Positions 1 through 6,139 of a stretch of 7,387 nucleotides of DNA are shown here, one piece after another. This stretch comes from Desulfoprunum sp. (GTDB taxonomy: Bacteria; Desulfobacterota; Desulfobulbia; Desulfobulbales; Desulfocapsaceae): assembly GCA_030696435.1 (NCBI GenBank), contig JAUYSF010000325.1, positions 1 through 7,387 on the forward strand. Direction: 5' to 3'. Made by a program: the position numbers and the translations under genes. The stretch's first letter is position 1; the number at the start of each line of letters is the position of its first letter. The notes under the pieces were generated by a model. That model ran no database searches, had not been told where the DNA came from, and worked only from the letters and a program-made list of their open reading frames with translations.

Positions 1-768
1 GGTCAGAAACAGATTAAAAAGGTCGTGGCTGAACTCGGCGGCAAGAACGCCATTATCATCGATGATGACGCCGATCTCGATGAGGCCATCAAGCAGGTGA
101 TCAACTCGGCCTTTGCCTTCCAGGGCCAGAAGTGCTCGGCCTGCTCCAGGGTCATCGTCGTCGAGCCGATCTACGAGAAATTCCGCGAGCGGCTGGTGCA
201 GGCCGCTTCGTCTCTGACCATCGGCCCAGCAGAGGATCCCGCCTTCTCGATGGGGCCGGTGGTTGATGAGAAGGCCCAGAAATCCATTCTCGAATATGTA
301 GAACTGGCTAAAAAAGAGGGGAATATCCTGCTCAGCCGCCAGGTGCCCAATTCCGGTTACTATGTGCCGCTGACCATCGTCGAGGGCATCCGGCCGGAAC
401 ACCGAATTGCCCGGGAAGAGATTTTCGGCCCGGTCCTGGCCCTGATGAAGGTGAAGGACTTTGATCAGGCCCTGGAATGGGCAAACTCCACCCGTTTCAG
501 TCTGACCGGGGCCATCTTCTCCCGCAGCCCCGAGCATCTCGACCGCGCCAGGGCCGAATTCAACGTCGGTAACCTCTACCTCAACCGCGGCAGCACTGGA
601 GCCCTGGTCGAGCGCCATCCTTTTGGCGGATTTAATATGTCGGGTGTCGGCTCCAAGGCAGGCGGGCCGGATTATCTTCTGCAGTTTGTCGATCCCCGGC
701 TGATTAGTGAGAATACCATGCGCCGTGGCTTTGCGCCGATCGAGGAGAGCGACGACTGGGTAGTCTGA
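1..768 (+). CDS. L-glutamate gamma-semialdehyde (P5C) dehydrogenase, C-terminal part (5' truncated)
   Basis: The frame is open from base 1 to the TGA at 766-768, giving 255 visible residues; the true start lies outside the window. The enzyme oxidises glutamate semialdehyde (P5C) to glutamate with NAD(P)+, the last step of proline catabolism. Visible ALDH landmarks are the general-base Glu in ELGGKN (visible residues 11-16), the catalytic Cys45 in GQKCSACSR, EEIFGPVLAL, and the family signature HPFGGFNMSGVGSKAGGPDY near the end. GQKCSACSR and the SKAGGPDY tail are typical of RocA/PruA/PutA-type P5C dehydrogenases rather than generic ALDHs. The C-terminus runs on to RRGFAPIEE, which resembles PutA-like bifunctional proteins I recall from Desulfobacterota. 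Whether a proline dehydrogenase domain precedes it cannot be seen, so no symbol is given (pruA, rocA or putA are possible). It converges on the permease gene and ends at a strong hairpin terminator. Confidence 0.93.
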   Translation, partial: GQKQIKKVVAELGGKNAIIIDDDADLDEAIKQVINSAFAFQGQKCSACSRVIVVEPIYEKFRERLVQAASSLTIGPAEDPAFSMGPVVDEKAQKSILEYVELAKKEGNILLSRQVPNSGYYVPLTIVEGIRPEHRIAREEIFGPVLALMKVKDFDQALEWANSTRFSLTGAIFSRSPEHLDRARAEFNVGNLYLNRGSTGALVERHPFGGFNMSGVGSKAGGPDYLLQFVDPRLISENTMRRGFAPIEESDDWVV

Positions 769-802
769 TCCCAGCAGAGATAAAGCCAATCATCCCGTAA
801 CA

Positions 803-849
803 AAAAAGGCAGGCCCTCCCGGAGAAACACCGGGAGGGCCTGCCTTTTT
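803..849. terminator. bidirectional intrinsic terminator
   Basis: A perfect 15-bp GC-rich stem (808-822 with 830-844, GGCAGGCCCTCCCGG and its complement) encloses a 7-nt loop. It is flanked by A5 at 803-807 and T5 at 845-849, which extend the pairing to 20 bp. The U-tract is present on both strands, so it can stop the dehydrogenase transcript from the left and the convergent permease transcript from the right. Its place between two convergent stop codons fits this exactly. Confidence 0.93.
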
Positions 850-870
850 GCTTTTGAACTGCGGGAAAAC

Positions 871-1668
871 TTAGATCAGACTGACCAACATCTTGGTCGC
901 CACGGCATAGAGCAGGAAGGCAAAAACCCTTTTCAAGCGGTCCACCGGCAGGCTGTGGGCCAGACGGACGCCAAAAGGCGCGGTCAGCACGCTGGTGACG
1001 ATGAGCCCGACGAGGGCCGGAAGATAGATATAACCTACCGAATATTGAGGAAGATTTGACACGCCCAGGCCGTTATAAATATAACCGACCGTACCAGCCA
1101 GGGCAATGGGAAAGCCAATGGCGGCCGAGGTCCCAATGGCCCTGTGGACCGGGATATTGCACCAAGTCATAAAAGGGACTGACAGGGTACCGCCGCCGAT
1201 CCCAACCATACTGGAAAAGGCCCCGATCACATTGCCGACGCCGAAGGTTCCGAGAGGACCGGGCAACTGCCGGGAAGGTTTGGGCTTTTTATTGAGAACC
1301 ATCTGCGTCGCCACATAATAGAGGAAGACGACAAAAAAGCCCTTGAGAAAACCGGTCGACATCCGAGCCGCCAGACAGGAACCGAGAAAAGTGCCGACAA
1401 AGATCCCCAGCACGATCTGCCGCACCAGTTGCCAGTGCACTGCCCCCCTCTTGTGGTGTGCCCAAAAGCTGGACACTGCGGTAAAGATGATACTGGCCAT
1501 GGACGTGCCCAGAGCCAGATGCATGGTAATCTCTGCGGGGATATGCTGAAGCGAGAAGCAGAAGATCAGCATAGGCACGATGACCAAGCCTCCGCCAATA
1601 CCCAAGAGACCCGCCAGCAGACCGGCCACGGCGCCAACCGCGGCATACATCAGAAGAATTGAATACAC
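871..1668 (-). CDS. TauE/SafE-family membrane permease (sulfite/organosulfonate exporter family)
   Basis: A 265-aa integral membrane protein with about eight hydrophobic segments (roughly residues 4-34, 45-68, 82-100, 107-123, 143-166, 177-198, 212-232, 246-262). It shows the internal duplication typical of the family: GLLAGLLGIGGGLVIVPML near residue 16 and GAFSSMVGIGGGTLSVPFM near residue 149. Family members move sulfite, sulfoacetate or other small anions across the inner membrane; the substrate cannot be read from sequence. The start is GTG at 1666-1668, with GGAG at 1677-1680 eight nt upstream; an ATG at codon 7 has no comparable ribosome site. It is probably a monocistronic unit: a candidate promoter lies at 1777-1805 and the terminator at 803-849 follows it. 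Sulfur-oxyanion export would suit a sulfur-metabolising anaerobe, but that is inference. Confidence 0.9.
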   Translation of the reverse strand: MYSILLMYAAVGAVAGLLAGLLGIGGGLVIVPMLIFCFSLQHIPAEITMHLALGTSMASIIFTAVSSFWAHHKRGAVHWQLVRQIVLGIFVGTFLGSCLAARMSTGFLKGFFVVFLYYVATQMVLNKKPKPSRQLPGPLGTFGVGNVIGAFSSMVGIGGGTLSVPFMTWCNIPVHRAIGTSAAIGFPIALAGTVGYIYNGLGVSNLPQYSVGYIYLPALVGLIVTSVLTAPFGVRLAHSLPVDRLKRVFAFLLYAVATKMLVSLI

Positions 1669-1776
1669 GATACGAACTCCTGCAACTATATGTTAATGAT
1701 TGATGAGGTTGATTGCCTTCAAAGGGGTGCACTGTACAGCAACTGCCGAATCAGGGGCAAGAAATTTCGAAGAGTT

Positions 1777-1805
1777 ATTATAAGCTTCTGTGCTCCATTC
1801 ATGAA
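1777..1805 (-). promoter_or_regulatory. possible sigma-70-type promoter for the TauE-family gene
   Basis: On the minus strand a perfect TATAAT sits at 1782-1777. It is preceded by a 17-nt spacer and a poor -35 (TTCATG, 1805-1800, 3 of 6 matches). It would give a leader of about 100 nt before the GTG start at 1668. The leader contains an 8-bp CTGTACAG palindrome at 1732-1739 of unknown meaning. The weak -35 keeps this tentative. Confidence 0.35.
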
Positions 1806-1813
1806 GGTTTTTG

Positions 1814-1866
1814 GTAACTGTTCAGCGAAACAACCGGGGTGCCCGGTTGTTTCGCTGAACAGTTAC
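1814..1866. repeat. 25-bp perfect inverted repeat with 3-nt loop
   Basis: Arm 1814-1838 (beginning GTAACTGTTCAGCG) is exactly complementary to 1842-1866 around the loop GTG. On the plus strand T6 follows after four bases (1871-1876), so it resembles an intrinsic terminator for plus-strand RNA, yet no plus-strand gene ends here. On the minus strand, where the 143-aa gene ends 40 nt before the hairpin, the bases after the stem are CAAAAACC with no U-tract. It may still protect or end that transcript, or be a mobile palindromic element. Confidence 0.85.
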
Positions 1867-1906
1867 AGACTTTTTTCCAAGATGACCGATATATGGATTG
1901 ATTATC

Positions 1907-2338
1907 TCAGCGCCCTACCTTTACAGATCCATAGGCCTCAATACAGCGTTTTTCCAGATAGCTCATCAGGTCTTCATCGTCGGCAAAGAGATCAAAACAA
2001 TAGCCGTCGCCGCCGGCCAACCCGCCCGGAATCACCTCTCCCCGCCCGTCGGGATCATTGACCAGATCGGCATAGAAACAGACCGAGAGCCATCTCGCCT
2101 CGGGATCGTCATCGATGATATCAATAACCATGAAAAAGCTCCGGTCCTGCTGCCGGTGGTGTTTTGGCCTGAGTGAATAACTGATGCCGGGCCGGGCCAT
2201 GAAGGTACAGGTAACACCTTCCAGAGCCCTGATCCCCGCCACGAGCCTGGCAAAACATCCTTTCACGGCAGGGATCTCCTCCTGCCAACCATTTAAAAAC
2301 TCCTCCACTTCCCTATACCCTTTCGACACTTCGGTCAT
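1907..2338 (-). CDS. hypothetical protein, 143 aa, acidic, unrecognised family
   Basis: A soluble 143-residue protein with no signal peptide or membrane segment. The start is the ATG at 2336-2338, because AGAGG (2345-2349) lies six nt upstream; the frame stays open further upstream, but that sequence is low-quality and has no ribosome site. Residues 1-40 look alpha-helical (MTEVSKGYREVEEFLNGWQE at the start). Residues 45-93 look like beta-strands (TFMARPGISYSLRP, FFMVIDIIDDDPEARWLSVCFYADLV), followed by a Gly/Pro-rich turn (IPGGLAGGDGYCFDL, about 103-117) and an acidic C-terminal helix (DDEDLMSYLEKRC). Cys at 28, 44, 87, 114 and 132 show no known metal-site spacing. The RPGISYSLRP strand loosely recalls DUF1801/DUF5655-like folds, but I would not assign it. 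It may be the last gene of the hydrogenase operon, 235 nt after the protease, or its own unit. Codon use and composition look like real coding sequence. Confidence 0.75.
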   Translation of the reverse strand: MTEVSKGYREVEEFLNGWQEEIPAVKGCFARLVAGIRALEGVTCTFMARPGISYSLRPKHHRQQDRSFFMVIDIIDDDPEARWLSVCFYADLVNDPDGRGEVIPGGLAGGDGYCFDLFADDEDLMSYLEKRCIEAYGSVKVGR

Positions 2339-2573
2339 GATCCACCTCTTCCTTGTTACTTGCAAATACCCATAACAGCCACCGCCGAAGCATACAAATT
2401 TCCCAATGGATTGCACTCTTTTTCTCAATACGCGATTATACTGGGGCCATCGCCCGAAAGCGGACAGCAGAAAGATAATGAGGAGATTTTGCAGGAAAAA
2501 AACAGAATATGCAGCAGCCCGCTCTATAGGAAAAGACACGCGGTCTGATGAGCAGCCAGGGAATTTACGACAC
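2339..2573 (-). promoter_or_regulatory. spacer between the maturation protease and the 143-aa gene, with a candidate -10 box
   Basis: This 235-nt gap separates the last hydrogenase-operon gene from the 143-aa gene. A perfect minus-strand TATAAT lies at 2440-2435, about 97 nt before the ATG, but no convincing -35 is found at 16-18 nt. A T7 run on the minus strand (2502-2496) has no clear GC-rich stem before it, so I do not call a terminator. A possible independent promoter for the 143-aa gene is therefore suggested but not shown. Confidence 0.3.
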
Positions 2574-3032
2574 TCAGCCCAGGAGCCGCAAGACGGCGGC
2601 AACGGCAACGACAACGGCGGCTTCGACCTCGGCGGTCAAGCCTTGCCCGAGCTGGTCGAAGCACCGACCTTCGATACCGACCAAGTGTACATGCTGAGGG
2701 CTTCTCTCGGGGTACAACCTGCGACCGACCTCGATAGCCTCCCGGATACCGATCCCATGGCCGCTCACCGGGCGTGGTTCCATATAGGGCAACCCGACCC
2801 AATCCAAGACGTGGACGGTGCCGGGGGCACTGCCGAACTGTACGGCATCGACCACCACCAGGCGCTCCTCACCATCCAGTTCTTCGAGGAGATCAATCCC
2901 TCCCAGGCCGAGATACTCAAGCCGCGTACCTTCCGGCAGGCGGCTCTTTCCCAGGCCGGCATGGACGGCCTTCCCCACTCCGTCATCGGCAACGAGATCG
3001 TTGCCGATGCAGACCACCAGGGCGCGGGCCAC
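2574..3032 (-). CDS. [NiFe] hydrogenase maturation protease (HybD/HycI/HoxW family)
   Basis: A 152-aa cytosolic endopeptidase that removes the C-terminal peptide from the hydrogenase large subunit after nickel insertion. The family pattern is complete: the N-terminal beta-strand and GN motif (CIGNDLVADDGVG, 8-20), Asp62 in VVVDAV, and His92 in SGHG. Asp17, Asp62 and His92 align with the nickel-sensing residues Glu16, Asp62 and His93 of E. coli HybD; Asp in place of Glu at the first position is common in the family. The GTG start at 3030-3032 lies two nt after the TAA of the V4R-like protein 2 gene (3035-3037). No strong ribosome site precedes it, which points to translational coupling. Its substrate is presumably the large subunit encoded three genes upstream, and its presence shows the cluster carries its own dedicated processing enzyme. 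Confidence 0.93.
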   Translation of the reverse strand: MARALVVCIGNDLVADDGVGKAVHAGLGKSRLPEGTRLEYLGLGGIDLLEELDGEERLVVVDAVQFGSAPGTVHVLDWVGLPYMEPRPVSGHGIGIREAIEVGRRLYPERSPQHVHLVGIEGRCFDQLGQGLTAEVEAAVVVAVAAVLRLLG

Positions 3033-3034
3033 GA

Positions 3035-3508
3035 TTATTGCCGAGCCCGGCTGAAGGCCAGATTGAAGGTACAGCTCTCACCGGTCGAAACCGTCTTGGG
3101 ACGAGCGGGACAACCGGCAAGTTCGGCCATGATGCCGGCAATATAGTAATGAAACATCTGGCAGGCCGGGCCATCGATTGGCATATTGCGCTTAAGACAG
3201 ACACTGCGGATCGGACAGTGATTGATAGAGATCACCGCCTCATTGTTTGCGAAATGGCCCTCAATCTCCATCTGCTGGATTTTGAACACCCGGATCAATT
3301 CGCCGAGGGCATTTTCCGGGGTGGGATTCTCCAGATGAATCGGCATGTTATTGGCCATCTTCCGCCCGGCCGCCACCGCTAGAGACGGGGTGGATTTGCC
3401 GATAAAGACTCCAATGGTATCAACAAACATGTCCAGCAAGAAGGAGACTTCGGTGAAGGCCTTGTCATAATCTTCCGAGGTCAGACGCAACTCAGAATTT
3501 GCAATCAT
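3035..3508 (-). CDS. V4R-like small protein 2 (hydrogenase-associated, paralogue of the operon's first gene)
   Basis: A 157-aa soluble protein starting at the ATG at 3506-3508, which overlaps the ferredoxin stop as ATGA. GGAG lies eight nt upstream, inside the ferredoxin gene. It has an N-terminal helical part (1-35), an AGR motif (AVAAGRKMANN, about 44-54), and a C-terminal half with Cys98 (HCPIR), Cys104, Cys116, Cys133 and Cys146 (GESCTFNL). The late sequence, Cys then a hydrophobic Tyr-rich helix with Gly then E-x-C-x-F-x-L, matches the general shape of V4R domains, which bind small ligands or metals in other proteins. It aligns with the product of 6140-6634 at Cys98/107, Cys116/125 and Cys146/156. 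Its place between the ferredoxin and the maturation protease suggests a role in hydrogenase assembly, regulation or electron transfer; none of these is shown by sequence. The V4R assignment is from pattern memory and needs a profile search. Confidence 0.82.
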   Translation of the reverse strand: MIANSELRLTSEDYDKAFTEVSFLLDMFVDTIGVFIGKSTPSLAVAAGRKMANNMPIHLENPTPENALGELIRVFKIQQMEIEGHFANNEAVISINHCPIRSVCLKRNMPIDGPACQMFHYYIAGIMAELAGCPARPKTVSTGESCTFNLAFSRARQ

Positions 3509-3756
3509 AGAAATTTCTCCATCCGTTGGCTGAAATGAATATTCCGGTAAAAATTCTGGACCTCATGATGATTGGCATGACTGATGGCACCTGAGGGGCA
3601 GATATAACTACAGCTCAGACAAGCGATACAGTTGCCGACCTCGGCCACCACCGCCTTGCCGGTCTCTTCATTGAAGGTGAAACACTTGGTGGGGCATACA
3701 TCCAGGCACAGCTGGCAACCCCGGCAGGCCTTTTCATGAATTGTCATTTCCAGCAT
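3505..3756 (-). CDS. 2[4Fe-4S] ferredoxin, hydrogenase-associated
   Basis: An 83-aa protein with two classical cluster motifs: C11-x2-C14-x2-C17-x3-C21-P and C43-x2-C46-x2-C49-x3-C53-P. This is the bacterial 8Fe-8S ferredoxin pattern, with each motif's last Cys normally binding the other cluster. An extra Cys25 follows the first motif. A 30-residue His/aromatic-rich tail (about 54-83, with HANHHEVQNFYRNIHF) extends past the minimal fold and may dock to the hydrogenase. The start ATG at 3754-3756 is set by a strong AGGAGGAG (3765-3772) eight nt upstream; the longer open frame to 3936 is an overlap with the large subunit gene. The start lies one nt after the large-subunit stop, so the two are probably co-translated. 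It is the only obvious electron carrier in the operon and so the likely acceptor or donor for the hydrogenase small subunit. Confidence 0.93.
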   Translation of the reverse strand: MLEMTIHEKACRGCQLCLDVCPTKCFTFNEETGKAVVAEVGNCIACLSCSYICPSGAISHANHHEVQNFYRNIHFSQRMEKFL

Positions 3757-3757
3757 C

Positions 3758-5176
3758 TCAAAAACTCCTCCTGATGTGACGGATCGTCTTGCCGTTGTGT
3801 TGCATTTCCACATCCAGGGCCATCCGGCCGATGGCATGGGTTGAGCAGGCCAGACAGGGATCATAACAGCGCACCACAAATTCCAGGGCATTGAGCATAA
3901 TCTCATCACTCCCTTCCCTTTTGAGATTGTTGGCACCTTCCTTCAGCGACTTGTTGATGGCCGCCGTGTTCTGCTGGGTAGCGATAATCATATTGGCGGA
4001 CCGGACAATACCCTTGGCATCTATCTCGTAGTCATGGATTAGGGTGCCGCGGGGGGCCTCGATATGGGCGACACCTCGCCCACCCTTAAAGGTCGCAGGA
4101 ACCCGGGTGTCACCACGAAGGGCCGGATTATTGATGAGCTCATGGGCCTTTTCGCAGGCATAGATCAGCTCAATGAGTTTGGCATACATCTGGATGACTG
4201 CATTATGACAGGGGCGGCCGAAATTCTTACGGAACAGTTCGAATTCGGCCTGGGCCAGCGGGGTCTCCATGCCATCGACCACATTGAGTCTGGCCAGGGT
4301 GCCGACCCGGTACATGCGCTCAGCACCGGCATGGTTGATATAGACCTCCTTGGCATAGGATTTGGCCACCGCCCGCTCGACGAGATAATCGCGATAGCTG
4401 TCGCTGCTGAATTCTCCCTGGATGGTGCCCTGCTCATCCATAAACCGCAGATCACCGTCATAGAGGTTGAGTTTGCCGCCATTCACCGTCCCCATATACC
4501 AACTGGGCGCATTGAGTTTTTCCAGCAGAACCGGGTTCTTGTCCAAGAGGCCGAAGAGCAGGCCCTTGACCTTACCGGCAAGTTCGTTGGAGAGGATAAC
4601 CGCCTCGGCGGTCAACTCCTGCAGCCTGGTGAACTGGCCATCGTTCAGTTTAAAGGAGATACCACCAGCGACGGCGGTGACCGGGTGAATCCCCCTGCCG
4701 CCGATGGTTTCATTGATCTTCTGGCCGAGACTGCGCAGGCGTAAACCTTTTTTGGTCAGGGCCGGCTCGGCCTCTACCATGCCGACGATATTCTGGGTGG
4801 CGGCAGCACCGTCGAGCCCGAAGACCAGATCCGGGCCGGCCAGGACAAAGAGCGACAGGGCATGGGAATGAATGACATGGCCCATATACATGAATTCGCG
4901 CAGCAGCTTGGCGGCTACGGGTGGTTCAACGCCTGCGGCATTGTCGAGGGCCTTGGCCGCCACCAGATGGTGCGCGGTCGGACAGACCCCGCAGATACGG
5001 GCGGTGACCTGGGGCAGGGTGCTGGCCTCCATGCCGACAAGAATACGCTCAAAGCCCCGCAGTTCGTTGACACAGAAGAAGGCCTCTTCGACCTTGCCCG
5101 CATCGTCGCACTCGAGCAGGATTCGGGCATGCCCTTCGATACGCGTAACCGGATCTATCTTGATTGTCTTTGCCAT
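3758..5176 (-). CDS. [NiFe] hydrogenase large (catalytic) subunit, group-3-like (MvhA/FrhA/HoxH family)
   Basis: A 472-aa subunit that holds the NiFe(CN)2CO site and splits or forms H2. The N-terminal signature is DPVTRIEGHARI (8-19). The L1 motif is ARICGVCPTAHH with Cys62 and Cys65. The L2 motif is DPCLACSTH (439-447) with Cys441 and Cys444. These four Cys are the metal ligands, all are Cys, and no selenocysteine codon is present. After His447 a 25-residue tail remains, the peptide removed by the maturation protease. Length and the CGVCPTAHH and DPCLACSTH forms fit cytosolic group 3 enzymes rather than membrane-bound group 1. The start ATG is at 5174-5176, with GGAGG (5184-5188) seven nt upstream. 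It overlaps the small-subunit stop by one base (TAATG). The open frame continues nine codons further upstream but would overlap the small subunit without a ribosome site. Confidence 0.97.
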   Translation of the reverse strand: MAKTIKIDPVTRIEGHARILLECDDAGKVEEAFFCVNELRGFERILVGMEASTLPQVTARICGVCPTAHHLVAAKALDNAAGVEPPVAAKLLREFMYMGHVIHSHALSLFVLAGPDLVFGLDGAAATQNIVGMVEAEPALTKKGLRLRSLGQKINETIGGRGIHPVTAVAGGISFKLNDGQFTRLQELTAEAVILSNELAGKVKGLLFGLLDKNPVLLEKLNAPSWYMGTVNGGKLNLYDGDLRFMDEQGTIQGEFSSDSYRDYLVERAVAKSYAKEVYINHAGAERMYRVGTLARLNVVDGMETPLAQAEFELFRKNFGRPCHNAVIQMYAKLIELIYACEKAHELINNPALRGDTRVPATFKGGRGVAHIEAPRGTLIHDYEIDAKGIVRSANMIIATQQNTAAINKSLKEGANNLKREGSDEIMLNALEFVVRCYDPCLACSTHAIGRMALDVEMQHNGKTIRHIRRSF

Positions 5177-6108
5177 TATTGCGCCTCCACTTCGGCAATC
5201 CACTTGTTGATGAGAAACGTCGGTTTGTTGCCGATCATCTTGGTGGCCATAGCATAGGCATAATGGGTCTTGGCCGATTTCTCGATATGGGTCTTGATGG
5301 TCTGGGCATCGATCTTGGTGAGTCGGGACATCCGCTCACTTATCTCGGTCCGGATGTCATGGGTCGGTTCGGTGAGGATCTGCATGGTGGGGCCGGCACA
5401 ACCGGAACACATCACCCCATGATTGGGGCAAGGGGCCAGACAGCGATCGAGAGTGACGGAACCAAGGCAGATATAACCCTGGCTGAGAAAACAGGTGTCG
5501 TCATCGGGCATGCCCTCATGGCTGGCCTTGATCTCGGTCACCTCGGTCTTTTTCATAGTCCGCCGGCAAGCGGCACAGACTGTTTCCTGCCGGGCCCGCG
5601 GCTGCCGGTTTTCGATAAGGGCGCTGAGTCCCTCGAAGATAAATTGGGCGTGGGGCGGGCAACCTGGCAGGTAGAGATCGACGTCGATTACCTCATCGAC
5701 TGGGGTAACCAGTTTTTCCAAGCCGGTGATCTCCGAATCAGGCAGGAAATCGGTTTTGGTGGTCGGACTCTGCCGGTAGACACAATCCATGATTTCTTCG
5801 CGGCTGTGGGCCAGGCCCGCTCCATGCAGACCACCGTAGACCGCACAGGTGCCGAAAGCTATGATGGTCTTGCATTTCTTGCGCATCTCTTCTGCGGCAT
5901 GGCGATCATGCTCGGTGCGGATCGAGCCGGTCAGGATACCGATATCCGCCTCGGGATACAATTTTTCATCGGTCAAGACCGGGCATTTCAGGATTTCCAC
6001 CGACTCCAGAACACCCAGTATCTTTTCATGCAGATCGACCAGGGCAACATGGCAGCCCCCGCAATCACACAGCCATTCCGTATTCAGGCGAATTTTATCT
6101 CCGCTCAT
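5176..6108 (-). CDS. [NiFe] hydrogenase small (electron-transfer) subunit, MvhG/FrhG/HoxY-like
   Basis: A 310-aa FeS subunit that passes electrons between the active site and an external carrier. The proximal [4Fe-4S] ligands are visible: Cys16 and Cys19 (CDCGGCH), Cys88 (FGTCAVYGG) and Cys150 (PGCPPHAQFIFE). A C-terminal block adds eight Cys (178, 181, 206, 214, 223, 227, 234, 237; for example CAAC, GYICLG, CLAPCPNHG, CSGCAGPT), enough for two more clusters. This layout is characteristic of group 3 small subunits such as MvhG and FrhG. There is no N-terminal twin-arginine leader or membrane anchor, so it acts in the cytoplasm. The ATG at 6106-6108 has AGAGG a few nt upstream. The gene starts 31 nt after the V4R-like protein 1 stop and its own stop overlaps the large-subunit ATG. 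Group 3c is the best guess for its class, but the usual MvhD and HdrA partners are absent here. Confidence 0.95.
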   Translation of the reverse strand: MSGDKIRLNTEWLCDCGGCHVALVDLHEKILGVLESVEILKCPVLTDEKLYPEADIGILTGSIRTEHDRHAAEEMRKKCKTIIAFGTCAVYGGLHGAGLAHSREEIMDCVYRQSPTTKTDFLPDSEITGLEKLVTPVDEVIDVDLYLPGCPPHAQFIFEGLSALIENRQPRARQETVCAACRRTMKKTEVTEIKASHEGMPDDDTCFLSQGYICLGSVTLDRCLAPCPNHGVMCSGCAGPTMQILTEPTHDIRTEISERMSRLTKIDAQTIKTHIEKSAKTHYAYAMATKMIGNKPTFLINKWIAEVEAQ

Positions 6109-6139
6109 ATTTTTCCTCTGTAAAGTAGTGAGTCAGTGC

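Noticed and set aside
1732..1739. CTGTACAG palindrome as a LexA-type box
   Set aside because: It is only eight bases with no extended symmetry, it is not followed by an SOS-type gene, and such palindromes are common by chance.
1690..2061. 123-codon plus-strand frame across the permease upstream region
   Set aside because: It runs through the 25-bp inverted repeat and the end of the 143-aa gene, has unlike composition and no ribosome site.
2339..2614. N-terminal extension of the 143-aa protein to an upstream start
   Set aside because: The extension would overlap the protease gene, has a poor, non-conserved-looking composition, and the internal ATG at 2338 has a proper ribosome site.
2406..3146. 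246-codon plus-strand frame opposite the maturation protease
   Set aside because: It lies antisense to a gene with clear HybD-family motifs and runs through intergenic sequence with low-complexity product; no ribosome site or recognisable domain.
4064..4744. 226-codon plus-strand frame opposite the large subunit
   Set aside because: It is fully inside the catalytic subunit gene on the other strand and has no independent support.
5164..6123. 319-codon open frame on the plus strand, opposite the hydrogenase small subunit
   Set aside because: It mirrors the small-subunit gene almost end to end and shows no family motif. The minus-strand product has all expected Cys ligands and a ribosome site, so this is an antisense shadow from codon bias.
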